Shown here piece by piece: positions 12,501-55,849 of a stretch of 64,000 bases of DNA. Numbering within the stretch: position 1 is the stretch's first letter; each line of letters starts with the position of its first letter. The notes below the pieces were generated by a model, which did not search any database, was not told where the DNA came from, and saw only the letters and a program-made list of their open reading frames with translations. Origin of the DNA: Owenia fusiformis (lineage: Eukaryota; Annelida; Polychaeta; Sabellida; Oweniidae); NCBI GenBank assembly GCA_903813345.2, contig CAIIXF020000009.1, forward strand, positions 28,368,740 to 28,432,739, written 5' to 3'. Made by a program: the position numbers and the translations under genes.

Positions 12501-13010
12501 TTGAATCATGGTTAAATTCTGCTGTAAATTGATTTAACATATGGTGATAATCCTGGCAATTTTAATGTTGTATCACTACCTATCCATACTACTGCTTGTA
12601 TTGTGTGAAGATTCTCTTGTTTTATTGTTGTTATTACTAGAGTTCCTGAGATTTGGATCTTTTGATCAAATCTGCCAACTACATTTCTAGCTGTAAGTTT
12701 CATGAGCTCCCAATCGATAAATATGACAGATAATCCTTTACAAATACTAGGTATAGCTGGTTTCATAAACAATGAGCTAAATATTTTTAGAATCCTTAAT
12801 CCAAGAGAATTTCAATTTATTCCATGATCTGGGACAGTGATGCCGATCTTGAAGGATGATTTGTAGGGGATCATGATCCTCCTAAACTTAAAAGTACCAT
12901 GTTTATGTACTGTGAACAACTATGAATGTGATGCCAAATCATCTACAGCAAAAATAGTATTTTTACATAATTCCAGTAAGAAGAGAGTGGAATAAAATCA
13001 CCAATTAACT

Positions 13011-13016
13011 TTTATT
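13011..13016 (-). other. Candidate PRKAR1 polyadenylation signal AATAAA
   Basis: TTTATT on the plus strand is AATAAA on the minus strand, about 530 bp beyond the PRKAR1 stop codon. Other weaker hexamers exist, so use of this one is an inference. Confidence 0.3.
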
Positions 13017-13545
13017 ACGAATTAAAAAGTATATGACTCAAGACACGTCTTGGCAATAATTCATAATGTGACACAAGCATCCCTCGAATAAGTCCTTTCA
13101 TATGATATATGTAAGTATGGTCCTTTCCAATGATATGATTTCACTAAGTTATTTAGTTTATATGATGTCCATTTTACATGTAAAGCACATTACATATTTG
13201 ACATTCAAAACAACTAAATAAATTGCAAGGGTAATGAGGCCCTTACAAAAATTTGTGGCGGACCTAGTGTTGTTTCTTTTATCTACTTTCCTGCCACTAA
13301 ATAAATAATCTAGTTTCTCGCCTCAACATAATAAATATATCTTTAATCTTTAACAAACTTGTTGGACTGTAACAAGTGCGTTTTCCTCATTTTTTATCCC
13401 ATAATGCTAAACTGAGGTATGATATATCTTCCAAGCTCCTAAACTGTGATTGGTGAGTCCAAACAGATACACTATAGTACAGCCTATAAATACATTTGGT
13501 ATGAAAATTCATATAAAACATGTCTGCTTCCGATGTGGAGTCCAA

Positions 13546-43579
<30,034 letters not shown>

Positions 43580-45743
43580 ACTGGTTCAGATGATAAAATA
43601 CAGATCTGCAAGATGTGCTTAGTACCTCCAATTACTGACTGCAATCTGTTTCTATTCTGCGTCTATAGTTTGCTCCTTGAATCTGGTATATATGACTGAC
43701 AGAATAAGTCGTTCTATATTACATTCAGCTAATGGAAGTCAATCTCAGTTATTTATTTAATTACTAATCTGCATCTTATGATACTTATTCATTTGTAAAT
43801 TAGGTTCTATACTGTTCTATACCAATCCATATATTGAATTTTAGTGATATTTTTAGATTTAATAGACATCTACTGAAACACTTACTCCTCCTGTTCTTAG
43901 AAACAAGGTTTTTTTAAACAGTTATATACTCATTTGGTCAAATTCAATGTTTCTTCATCAATGTATCCAGGGAATTTTATGATATAGCTATGGTGACCTT
44001 GGCTATCACTTTACACAGTGAACATCAACAAACTGTATCTAGATCCTATTTACATTTCTAAAACATCATCCTTATTTCTTGAGATAACTGATATTCTATT
44101 TCCGTGTTTTATACATTCTGATATTGTTTTCGAAAATGTGCTTGGAATACTCTTCAAATCCCAGAAGCTTCTTAGTGTCTAATATTACTGAATATTTTTT
44201 GTAGGGTTTTATTACCTGTAACGATCTGTAGAGATCTGTAAAGACGTCTTCTCCAAGGTCCACTCAAGGATACTGTATCTATGCTACAACTTCATCCTTA
44301 TAACTCATTCTAACCTATTGATATGCTCCTGTTTCACTGCACTCATTACTTTAACATTTGAAATATGATTTCAGCAGCGATGCTATAGCTAGGTATCCGA
44401 TCTCCCAACCTCAAATGTTTATACAGTGCTGTGAATGCTTCAGTATTGATGTAGCAAGCCCAGTAATGCAATTTCTTACCGACTTAGGCTAATGTAACTC
44501 TCAGATCCTACACTCCCTAATTCAGAATGTCAAATGTTTCCTCCTGACATCAACTCTGGCAGTAGATAGTCATCAATAACTGAAGCTTTTTGATCAGCAG
44601 AAAAAAAGCTAACACCTAACACAATCCTATGCAGTCTAGCAGTGGGGTATGAGGATATTGCCTGTTGAATTCCTAGCCTAACTCTTCCTATAGGCTGATA
44701 TAATGACTGCCAATGTTTCACAGACAAATTTCTATACACTCATACACATGCTGCATATCTCTATTTGTAAGATTAAATAGACCCGAAGCATTCAAATTAA
44801 TGAAGACAATTGGATCAATATTCTTCAGCTAGCGAGATTTCACACTCCTGCGTCACATCATCACATGTGGTTTTCTTGTCAGTCGGGTTGTCTCATCAGT
44901 CAACTTATATAATAGGCTAGATTCCTTGTTGAAATCACAGCAACCTGATGAATTATACAATATTCAGTATGTCACTATGTCCTTAATATAATACATGCAC
45001 ATATGTGTATTAGCATATCTTAGAATCGATAAATTTTTGAAATTAATTTTTAACTGGTTTAAACAGTTACGAAATCCTCAACAGAAGGCAGTATGTATGA
45101 TATAAACTTCGGAATAAGAATGTAGAATTGTAATCTCCAGTTCTGAAAGCTGAATATTGGTCAATTATGTGTGCAAATGTGAAGAGTAAGCAAATTCTTT
45201 TAAAGCAATTAATGTCTATCAATATTCATTATATATTTATGAACTCAACCTTTCTCAGTACATCATAATGAGAGAAAATAAAATAAAACTCTCATTTACT
45301 CTTCTAAACAACAATTATTTTGTATCTCTTGGTTTATCAAATTGCTTTTTGAATCTTCGTCTATGAAAGAATATTGTCTTATATTCAGTCCAAGTTGTGA
45401 GAACTTTCCACGAAAAGAATCGCTTAAACTTAAACTTGAACAATAATACAGTCGAGACTTCTACTTAATACTTTGCTAACTTGAATTATTAGCAGTTTGC
45501 ACGAACTATGAGAAGTTATAGCACTTACAATATTAGATTATTCCAAACAAATAACATCATTCCAAGACGATAAATACAATATGAATAATGCATATTTTAA
45601 TCTTATGAAGATCTATTGATAGCAAATGTCTTAAAGTTAGATGTAATGCCATGGCTGTATAATGGAAATAACACAATGAAGAGGTTAATAAACAGCTTAC
45701 CCAGGAAGGGATAATAATAGAAACTATACATATATTTCATTTA
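43580..45743. other. Region upstream of the PRKAR1 first exon, no gene recognised
   Basis: It should contain the promoter and 5' UTR for the exon at 43409. No clear TATA or CpG-type promoter cluster is visible. Open frames are short and unconvincing. Confidence 0.5.
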
Positions 45744-46268
45744 CTGTAGATTGGGTTAATTTGGCGCCCGCTTTAATTTGGCGAATTTGGCGAAATTGAA
45801 AAATTCACCAATATAAATCTTCGTCAAAATTTAGAATGAATCCCCGGGAATTATCTAGGGTATTTCGTCTAGTGTATTTAGGTCACTTCCAGTTCAGTTT
45901 TTTCCAAAAATATGAAAAAATGTCTCTCATAAATTGGCTCAGAACTGGTCAGTCACTCATTAATACTCAGGGAAAAACTAGAAAGGAAAAGCGCGTTATA
46001 GTAGCAGCATTGATCGAGGTGCAAAATGTAAATAATCTCACAAAAATGTACAAACGACGTTTGACGTGGTGAATATCGCCAGTGGTTCTCAAAAGAAAAA
46101 ATGAACATAGCCAAACATGCCCATTTACATGGTAATTCGTAAACAGCCTGTAAGTTTAACATTGCATTGACATTTTTTTTTGCATATCCGCCAAAATAAA
46201 TAGCCGCCAATATGCCAAAAATGGCAAAATCGCCGAATTAAGTAGCGCCAAATTAACCCAATCTACAG
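45744..46268. mobile_element. TA-flanked TIR element (CTGTAGATTGGG ends), 525 bp
   Basis: The ends CTGTAGATTGGGTTAATTTG are perfectly inverted at both sides, and the match extends to GGCGC. TA is duplicated at 45742-45743 and 46269-46270. Inside are repeated GCCAAA/TTTGGCG motifs. It is related in layout to the elements at 24277 and 35478. No transposase is seen. Confidence 0.92.
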
Positions 46269-46398
46269 TATTGAATGACCTTTAATGACATGGGTTGACC
46301 TAGTGACAGATTCATTATTTCAGATATTAGCTCATTTATAACAGTATAAAACTTATGAATTTGCAATATATAAAATTTACAAAGCAATCATGGTGATA

Positions 46399-46612
46399 CA
46401 GTGTTCTTCCCAAAAATATTTCAACTGGGTGCAATTTTTCAAGTCTGAAAAAATTGGCGCTCGCTACACTCCCAATATAACCAGGTGGCTGCCTACTTCA
46501 ATCATTTTTCAAATCAGAAGTTGAAGTGCAGGGTGCCAACTGGGGGGCCTTTGGTTTCAAGTAGCCAGCACCCCCCCCCCCCCCTGGTAAAAGTGACATG
46601 GGGAGATCACTG
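46399..46612. mobile_element. CAGTGATCTCCCC-family element, about 214 bp
   Basis: It starts CAGTGTTCTTCCCAAAAATA and ends CATGGGGAGATCACTG. The interior has CAACTGGGTGCAATTTTTCA and a C homopolymer of about 15 near 46570. No clear target duplication was found. Confidence 0.6.
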
Positions 46613-48649
46613 AACTTGATAGACAAATTTTCCCAAAGGTACCATAATAAAGCAATTCCTGTTTTCATTTCTAAAAGGGACATGCATCACATATCAACCA
46701 AGCCAGGTTATCCTATCAGTAAAACATCTACTTTCACCAAAGCAGGATCTATTAACAGATTATGTTGTTATTATCATGTATTTTATTATAGTGACAAAGA
46801 CATCAAAGAAATGATAAAAGATCAGTAATACAAAACTTATTATTATTTTGATACTAGGGATATTATATAAGACCTCCTATTGATGTGAATTATAAGCCAA
46901 TATAATTACAGGCTTTATATCCAGGCATTCATTCCAATGGATATAATATGTCAACTACTGGGTATCAAATATAATTTCTCATTACAAAGAGAATTTCAGA
47001 AAAATTAAAATCCATGAAACTCCAGATTCCAGAAGCTGTGTATCTTATCAAAAATAAACACTTTGATATATGATTAATTTTTTCAGCAACTGGTGGGTAT
47101 GACAGATGAAAATTTAATTTACATTTATCATGAAAAATTAGGATGTTTTGAATTTCTAGACTGCTTTTATACTGTATTTACTTGTCAATAGTACATACGC
47201 ACATGTATATGACATATGCGTTGTCTATAATAAGATAAATTAATACAATACAAGGCAATAAATGTGTTGAGACAAGATTCTAGGAAAAATACTGTTTATC
47301 TCATATAATTTCATTAATAATCCCCCTTGTATAAAAAAGTAATCAAAGTATCATCAACACTTATTGCATCCTTATTGGGATTTATCCAATAATATTAGAA
47401 ATAGTTATCAATATTACATTAACTAATTTTTATTCTCATGTTATAGAAACGGGATCTGGTTAAAAATAACTGGAGATACATAAATCTGTATTTCGTTCCT
47501 TGTACATTTCGTTCCTTGTTTCGTTCTCATCACACCTTTCAGTTTTTTAACTAAGAAACTGTAAACTGTAAAAAGGCTGTAATATCTCAAGAATACAAAA
47601 CCCTGCAAGGATTGTTGTGATTCTTTGATCAAGCAAATATTGATGTTGATAAACTGAGGATTTATAGAAATTGCGTACTGACATCAATAATCTACTAAAG
47701 ACCAATCTATTGTAGCACTTTCTTTAGAAAATCCTATGATCAAAAATTAATATATAAATTCGATCAAAAATATCAATCTAAGCCTTTTACGCCTTCAAAT
47801 CACAAATAATGTCAAACAGCAACGGCAAAATTGAATCAAATACCAAAGTTAGGTCGCTACAATATTTCATCATTTGTCGCATCGATATTATCTCAATCAA
47901 TTGCCAAATACTATTTCCTACATAACTCGAGAGAAATCGATAAAACAAAGAGGATTTCCATTAATTGTCCACAGTTTCTCACATTATGTGTGTCTCCTTG
48001 TAAATTCTACACCAGTAAATCTGAGTCTTACTGCTAATGATGGTAAGTCGATAAGTCATAATTAGTATGCAATATGTGTATTTGATGCAAGTCACCTTAA
48101 AGTTGATCAATGATGAGTGAGCACTGAATTTCAATGGAATGAATATACCAGCATATCATCTTTTAACAATATCTTGATAAACCATAGCATTTCTAATCTT
48201 CTAAAGTGGTTCTGTAAATCGTGGGAAAATTTTTGGTTATCATGACTGATGTATAGAAAGTTGTAGTGTAGATTTATGTAGTGTAGTGACCTTAAAATCT
48301 ACATAATGAGTTTTTATAATAAATTAATAAATATATAAAGGATAAGGATGATGATCCTGGAGTTGAATTAAGGTATCTTTTTGCATGTTTATACTACATG
48401 TATAATGAAATACTCCAATGTTACTATAACTATATCATCTATATCACTATAAATATATTGTTGAAAGGAATATCCTGAAAATCACATGTAAAAATAATTA
48501 TAATATCAATAATTGTAGATTTTCAAGTTATTTTTCCCAAAGTTGTCAAATGTGAACCCCCCTTACCAAAAGCTGGCTAGGGACCTGCGATCAATATAAT
48601 GAGGATCTCATTTTAGGAATAATTTGAGTGTTTCACCCTGGAGTTAATC

Positions 48650-49745
48650 TTTATAATGCCAATGTATACGTCATGATAACCAATGTCATTTCCTATTGTC
48701 ATTAAGTCTTGCTAATAGGATATGGCAAATCAGATTGATGGGTTGATGTATCCCGCATTCTCTATCTAGCACTTGAATGTAATGATATCCCATGTCATGT
48801 CATTAGGGTATATAGCAAATCTAGTTGGTATATCCCCCATTCTCTATCTCACACTTGAATGTAATGATATCTTATGTAATTTACTCTTGTCATTAAATCT
48901 GGGTTTGTGTAAAAAAATGGGTGACCGGGTGATGATTTAATCATTTTTATCCCTCAAAATGCCCAACTTACCTCCAACTCAATGTACTAGTCATAAAACC
49001 AATCAAGCAAACAACCAACCAAGCAACCAACTAATCTCCCAATTAACCAATCAACAAAACAAACAAACATCAATATTATGTCAATCACTTGAAGGCAATA
49101 AATCAAGCAACTAACGTTGTATTGTGCATCGCATGTTAATCGACAGTTGACAGTATAAAAAATGGGAAATAACGTTTCAATTTACGAGTCCGTAATATTA
49201 AAACAAGTCTTCTAGTAGAAATCGCCATCATAGAAAACAATCATCGATATCCTGTCAATCATTCAGACAATAGATCAAGCAACTTATGTCATTGTACATG
49301 TACGTAAACTGTGTAAACTGTAAACTTCTTAGGACTTGCGAATTCAGTTTTTTACGTGTTCATGTTAATTCAGCGGATATCTTGAGTAAACAGGTAACAA
49401 TTTTTTTTCTAATATTGATAAAGTAGTAGATTATTTCAAAAGTGCTCTATATCTTACAAGTTCTTGGTAAAAATGATAAAGCTTAAATATAGAATAGTAG
49501 TCTACATTAGGGAGGCTATGTCTATTAAGTGCTCGACAGATCAATTGGCTACTATATTAGGGAAAAATGTGCAACTTGAAACTTAAACTTTAAAGTTGGT
49601 AACCCTGCTAGGAATGTTAGGTACCCGGTCAACCGGCCACCCGGTCACCCGGTTTTTTACACAAACCCATTAAATCTTGCTCATAGGGTATGGCAAATCA
49701 GGTTGGGGTTATACCCCATTCTCTATCAAGCACATAAATATAATA
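48650..49745. repeat. About 120-bp tandem repeat interrupted by a TIR element
   Basis: The unit contains TTGTCATTAAGTCTTGCTAA, TATGGCAAATCA and CCCATTCTCTATC. Copies begin near 48698 and 48800, and a third is split by the insertion at 48901-49668 and resumes at 49669. Confidence 0.7.
48901..49668. mobile_element. 768-bp TIR element with 9-bp TSD (GGGTTTGTG ends), MULE-like
   Basis: The left end GGGTTTGTGTAAAAAAATGG continues GTGACCGGGTG. The right end read inward is GGGTTTGTGTAAAAAACCGG, continuing GTGACCGGGTG. These give roughly 30-bp TIRs. The flanks ATTAAATCT (48892-48900 and 49669-49677) are a perfect 9-bp duplication. No coding region is recognised. A 9-bp duplication fits Mutator-like elements, but the family is not proven. 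Confidence 0.88.
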
Positions 49746-50477
49746 TTATAAATAGACTGGATGTAAGACTGCAGATATACAAAATCATAACGAAAAATAA
49801 AATAACCAGATAACATTTTTGCAATAGGTAAGACACATTACAACAGGTAATGTACTCATATATTGTATGTGATTGGATCTCATTACTTCTCTGTTATACT
49901 GAGTCTGATATCTTAAACTACCTAACTTCTCAATAATCAATTTCTTACTTTTTCCCAATTTCCCAATTTCGAATGTAGAAGTCAACAACAAATGAAAAGG
50001 CTTGAGTAGGTCCCAATAAAGCTACAAGAGTATATAGAACGGAGGAAAGTATCTGAATAAGAAACAAAGTTGATATATTGATATATGTAAATAAAGATCT
50101 AAATCTGGTTATAGATATACAGTAACCATAACCATATAAAGAAACCCCCTCAAAAGATTGGAAATGCACGCTCAAAGCATCAATGACAGGTAATCTAATA
50201 TGGTGATCTTTAGGCATCTTATTCTTTGAAAAATAGATAAAGTCATCAATCCTATTACAGAACTCCCATCTTCCTTGATTAGATTTTCATGTTAACGTCC
50301 TCTCACATTTAAAATGAAAAGTGTGGAATATAAATATGATTACCTTGAGATTTTTTGAGATTTCACCTGAAAAGAAAGATACTTTAGGATATTATGAAAC
50401 GTATCATTATTGACTTCATTTGTATCAAAACAAACCAGCCCTTAGAATTGTGAGCCCTTTGAAAAGATATTCAAGTA

Positions 50478-50640
50478 CTGGGTGACATAGAAAAATGCCA
50501 CCTACTCGAGCTACACATCTGAAATTTCTTGAGTTGCTTTCACATTATATCTACTTTGAATGTGCCAAAGGACAATTCTATATGTTAATTGACAAACAAG
50601 TTATGCAACGTAAAGTGGGTGGCATTTTTGTGTCACCCTG
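50478..50640. mobile_element. 163-bp TA-flanked TIR element (CTGGGTGACA/CAGGGTGACA ends)
   Basis: The left arm CTGGGTGACATAGAAAAATG plus CCACC pairs with the right arm, read inward CAGGGTGACACAAAAATGCC plus ACC. TA lies on both sides (50476-50477 and 50641-50642). An 80-codon frame inside is not a recognisable protein. Confidence 0.85.
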
Positions 50641-51109
50641 TAAATTACAAGGCTGGGACATTCGGTGTAATCAGACTTTTGTAAAACATCTGAATATTTT
50701 AGATAAGGATTTTCCTCAACCTGCACTTACGTGCTAGTTATTTTATCATGAAATGATGAACTTATTCACACCTCACCTGGTACATATTGATTTTGAGGTA
50801 GACTATTGTTCTCAGTTTCATCAGTCATTCCTTCAACCGATCCTTGATTCAGTTTTCTCAAGAATCTTTGAATCTATCGAAACTAAGAAATTGAATATTT
50901 ATTGTATCGTTACACCTTTCGAATAATTTTTTACAAATTAATTTTGTTCTCAGGTGAGGATGAATTTGTTCTATTAATTATTAATCATATTGTTAAGACA
51001 ACATTAAGTGTAATCAAGATGCGAATGAGGCAGCTGGAATTCCCTGAGAAATTGAAGAAATTCAACGGGATCTATAGATCATTTCTAGCAATATTTATAT
51101 ATCTTATGC

Positions 51110-51262
51110 TCAAGAGTCAAATTCTAATGGTGTTCACCAATATTGTCAAAAGTGTTCAGAATAGCATGTGTTCATGTTCCAGGTCTAATTTAATACGGGA
51201 AGGTGTTCATACTGAGCTGTGTTTGGATCATGCAGGTGTCCAGGTATATACAGGTTTAACTG
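51110..51262. mobile_element. Relic of the CAGTnAAACCTG element family
   Basis: Repeated GTGTTCA motifs and the end ATATACAGGTTTAACTG match the right terminus of the family. The left end is not identified. Confidence 0.5.
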
Positions 51263-53510
51263 TTGCTTGATGGTGATTTCTTAAAAGAGAACTTCATCTA
51301 CCACTGTCTACAAGCCTCTGTCCTTAATTAATTTTTGATGGTCAAAAATTGAATTAACAAGATGTTCATATTTTGATATGCTTATTCTAAAGGGGTGTAA
51401 GCCAAAATATCTGAAAACTAATCATCAGAAATGGTTGACACTGCCGATCAATAGCTGTAATAACCTATAAATTATAAGTATAAAACTCTATATATTGCTC
51501 ATTGTGATTTATTTGAACAACTACGGCTGTTTTATTCTCCCTTTCTACTTATAACATTGTTTCCTTCCTGTGAAAATGTATTGCATATTGTAGAGCATAC
51601 AATGGGGAAAAATACAACATTTCCAATGTCTAGTATATCTTTCATAGCAATATATTCTATCCGAAGACTCCCACTTACTATAGCTATCGAAATAGAAAAG
51701 CAGACTTACTCAATTAACCTGTTTTACTTTTCTATTTAGTAGCTATCAAAATCTACAGTTGAATGATCCTCATAGGAAAGTGAGGGGCCATTTCAAATCG
51801 AGAGATTTCTTTCTAATCAGGGATTCTACGTTTGAGCATGTTAGTGAGGATTTACCTAGTCTTGCACCAAGCTCTTGTGATCCCTGCATCCATATGTGAG
51901 AGATGAAGTTGATATAGTATAGGAGGATCCATGGTTTTTGTGCTAGAGGGCATCTGCTAGAGGGGGCACCAATACATCTCAAAAATGCACAAGACTGAAT
52001 GTTGAGCGTACGCTATGGGGATAGCAAAACATTTTTGAAAATAGAGCGTAATTTAGGGCAATCTTAGCATTCTCCAACAATCAAAATAAGAATGACTTCA
52101 TGAAGTTAGGTTTCTGTTTAAGACAAATTTTTATTTAATTTCTGGATAAATTTTGTGAGAAATTCTGACAGTTTTTAGAAAAAATTTAGGGGGTGCGTGC
52201 ACCCTCTGCGCCATCCCCTAGATCCGCTAGTTATATAGAGAGGGAGGTCCAAATGATGCTTGCCTTGCTAGGCTTTGACTTCTATCTGCATTTACTATGA
52301 TATAATTCTGAGGACAAAAAGGGAAATTCTTTGAACAAGGTTCAATTCCCCGGGTTCAATTTTGATCATGTTGGTAAATGCCATGGCAACAGGCACCCTG
52401 TCAAAGTGAAGGTTGCTTTAGGCCTTTAGGCATTCATCTGATATTTGTAATATCATGTCGGAGTTACATCAGGTGGCCTATTAGTATTTCATACTTATAT
52501 AAATAATGGTCATAACAAACATCAAACTGAATTCCTATATAAAAGGCGAAAAGCTAATTCCTAGCATTCCATACTCATTAAACATGGACATATTTAATTA
52601 CTGCCATAAAGGAACTGATAGTTAACAAGTTACTTTCAATCAAAGTTGTCAATTTATCCTAGTTCAACCTGTTTTGTCATTCTTCTGTTGCTGAAAAAAA
52701 ATTCAACTCATGAAAATACCATTTCCTGAATGAACACTTAACTGCCATCTATAGATCACTAATCAAGTTAAAAGCATCAAACATCAAATAAATCCATTAA
52801 CAAAATCATTTCTTGTATGAAGGCCAATATTCTAGCTATTAATTTCCATAATGAAAAATATGCAAATAGAAATTAACTAATCGACTAATAGTGCTTAAAT
52901 CTATATTTAATCCTCCCTTCTTTTCAATGGAACTTTATTACATATAAGTTTGATTTACCCTGCGTGCAGAGTCTAGTTAAACTACACTCTGCCTACTAGA
53001 GACCATATTACAGTTTAGTAGCCCCGCCCCCACGACGGGTACAGGTGACAGTTTGGGTAAATCACTTTTGACCTACGCGCTGACCTTTCACTAGAGCTCT
53101 GATCGAAATGGAATCTGATGTCGACATGTCGAAGCCCAAGGTCGACGACAGTATCGACTGTCGGAATTAAATCTCCACAAAAAATCGGCAGAGAAAAAAA
53201 CCCAAAATAGTTAACTTAGATTTTACTTCCGGTAAAAAATCAGCATACATTGTCTACCCCGACTCCTCGCATGTAATGTATATTGATATTATAGATTAAT
53301 ATTCATATACGTATGTATGTTAGAGATCGAGAAGTAAATAAACAAACTTTGAATACGAACCTCCATTGTTATTGTTCTGCTACTTACACTTCCGGTGGAT
53401 CCGGCTCGTCCCGTTGCAGCACTTCGAATAGCCCAGTAGCCATGCAAGCCAAAGCCACACACGAATCTCATTTTTCAAAACAACAATACATACGTTTACT
53501 AACATATCAA

Positions 53511-53516
53511 TTTATT
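53511..53516 (-). other. Candidate poly(A) signal of the hAT transposase gene
   Basis: AATAAA on the minus strand, about 50 bp beyond the transposase stop codon and still inside the element. Confidence 0.5.
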
Positions 53517-53566
53517 ACTATCCACTGAATCCAGTTAATGTTCTATCATGGACATTATTAGCTTTT

Positions 53567-55849
53567 TCATTTAAAGTTCTTGTAGAGAAAGATTAATTGG
53601 TTGAGTGTGTCAGGGTCCATGCTAGCACGTCGTTTACTCATTAAATTCCCAGCAGTTGAGAAAACCCTCTCACTAGCAACCGAGGTTGCAGGGATGCAGA
53701 GGTAACGTGCTACAAGAGTTGGTAGGTATTTGTAAGACACCCTCCTTGCACCCCACCAGTCAAGAGGATGGTCATCCTGTCTTGGTGAATCTTCAGCCAA
53801 GTATTTATCAACTTCGTTGTTGATCCTATCCTCTTCACTGATGTTTGCAGGGGGTGGTGAATTAATGGCCTTTACAAAAAGCACATCTGACAAAGATGTA
53901 TGGGAAAGTGGCAGGGGATCTACTTCTAATTTAACTGGGAGGGGTTCTGATTTGACTGTTGGCACTTGGGGTTGGGCTTGGGCTACTGCTGCAAGAGCTT
54001 CATTTACAACTCTCTTTCTTACATCTTGTTTTGAATCAATTGAGTCCCAATGGTCCAATTTGAATCGGGGATCTAGGAATGTACTTATTTGCAGTGCATG
54101 TTGTTGATTATCATCATCGTAACGTTTCAAGAGGTCTTCCCTGATAGCTTTCTTAGCATTTGCGATCAAGACAGAGTCATCACCATTAGCCAGTGTGAAA
54201 ACATCTAAAAAATGATAGAATTGGTAATGTGACAAGATATAATAGGCCTACTAACTAACTTACATTCATAAGAGATTGTAATATGGCTATAATTGGAACC
54301 AATCTTACCTAAGAACGCTTTCAACATTGGGAGAATAAGACTTATTGTAGGGGACTTCTCTGATGATACCATCACAGTCGCCACCTCAAATGGTCCAAGT
54401 AGGGTTACCAATCCCTCACAGTTCTTGATTTCGGTATCAGTGAGAACAAGATGTTGAAGTTTCGACTCATACAGAACAGACACGATGGCAGGAAATATTT
54501 TGAGTAGCCTCTTGATCATGTAATAAGCTGAATTCCAGCGTGTTTCTACATCTTGTAGAACCTTGAGCTCCTAGAAACGCGATTTCAAATATCTAAGCAC
54601 AAACACCAAATGGAAAAGACTAATAAAAACCTTTAAGAAACCCAGCAATAAAAGCAAACTACGTGTAAACCTGTCAAAAGAAAAATAGACCCTATGTATC
54701 CCAAAACCATGATCTAATCATTCAAATTATATATAAGACTAATATTATTTTTGATAGTATAATATATTTTTCAGGCTTACCAATTTTACAAGTAATAGAC
54801 AGACTAATATACACTTAATTACAAACCTCGAGTTCCAACTGTTGTTCTGCTTGAAGCAGCTTGGTAGTCTTCTGGGCAGATTGCTTAAAAACTGCCACAA
54901 TTTTCCTACATTTTCCAACGAGGAAAGACACCTCCCTCACCCCCAGACATTGCCCCATTGCCAGGTTCATCGTGTGGGCAAAACACCCGATGTGCAACAA
55001 ATCAGTTATTGACACAGCTTTTACAATGTTTTTGGCGTTGTCAGTTACACAAACGGGGTCTTTAAGATGCCATTCAGAAATAGTAGCTTCTAAATGAGTA
55101 GAGAGATTCTCAGCTGTATGCCTTTCACTGGAACTTACTGTCTCAAGGACCCTTGCTTCCAATTTGAACGTTTCTACATCAATAAAGTGAACTGTGTAAG
55201 TGATGAAACTAACTGTAGCAATAGATTGCCATGCATCTGTTGTTATTGCATGTCGAAATGCCCTCTTCAATTCTCCTTCTACCTTTGCCTTTGTGTCATA
55301 AAACATAGGTAGGATGAATTTTTCATACACATAGCGGGAACTTGGCACGGAGTAGCGTGGTTCAACTGTTTCCATCAATCTTCTAAATCCAGATCCCTCT
55401 ACAACACTAATAGGCCGACCATCCAGCACAATGAATTCTGCCACCGCTTTTGTAATACTTGTACTACGCATTGACTTAATGTCCATTTTAGCTTCCTTGC
55501 GCTTAGCAACATCAAGTAGGGTAAGTTGCTTTGCAGGTGTAGCACTAGTCTGGGGTGTGCTAACACAAGCTGTTGGATGTATGGTACTATAATGATACCG
55601 CTCCAGGTGGGACTGCATTGTGGATGTGTTACCTGAATAAGGACACATCTTCTCGCAGTGGTGACACTTAGTAGACTTCTTGTCTTTAGATATGTCAAAA
55701 TGTTTCCATACAATTGATCTTTTTTTCCCCAACGCATTTTTGGGGAAGAAAAGTTTGGGTGGAGGTTGTTCAGGGGGAGGAGTGATATTTTCAGGTGGAG
55801 GAGGGATATTTAAGTCCTCTATGTTGAGTGATACTTCAGCCTCTGCCAT
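53567..55849 (-). CDS. hAT transposase with BED zinc finger, 640 aa, three coding exons plus a likely 5' UTR exon
   Basis: Coding exons (minus): 55849..54827, 54570..54309 and 54204..53567, with GT-AG introns and matching phases. Residues about 44-86 form a BED finger (IVWKHF, Cys62, Cys65, His81, His86). The RNase H-like core shows TTDAW (Asp205), VTDNA (Asp270) and the CFAHTMNLA helix motif. Across the first junction lies DVETRWNSAYYM. The C-terminal hATC region has ATSVASERVFSTAGNLMSKR (Glu607). The DDE triad is therefore present. No stop or frameshift interrupts the spliced frame. A non-coding first exon with donor at 56152 and an acceptor at 55852, two bases before the ATG, is likely. 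The start at 55849 is preferred over an upstream in-frame Met at 55972, because that sequence lies in the predicted 5' intron. It resembles ZBED-type transposases. Confidence 0.93.

Larger units (their letters stand above)
10848..13545. other. Tail-to-tail intergenic region (SDR42E1 / PRKAR1), no gene seen
   Basis: It holds the 3' UTR sequences of both genes and a CAGTAAAACCTG element relic (11366 to about 11460). A short 22-bp tandem repeat of TTTGCCTCACTTATTCAA type lies at about 12428-12500. Open frames here are short and show no recognisable domain. Confidence 0.6.

Noticed and set aside
50495-50737. 80-codon plus-strand open frame
   Set aside because: It begins inside the TIR of the 163-bp element at 50478 and runs out of it; no known protein is recognised.
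51940-52235. Segment with GTGCGTGCACCCTCTGCGCC and CCCCTAGATCCGCTAG, resembling repeat termini seen in other invertebrates
   Set aside because: No matching opposite end or target duplication was found in the window, so it was not called as an element.
53817-54107. 96-codon plus-strand frame, and other plus-strand frames between 54861 and 55880
   Set aside because: They are shadows of the hAT transposase exons on the minus strand.
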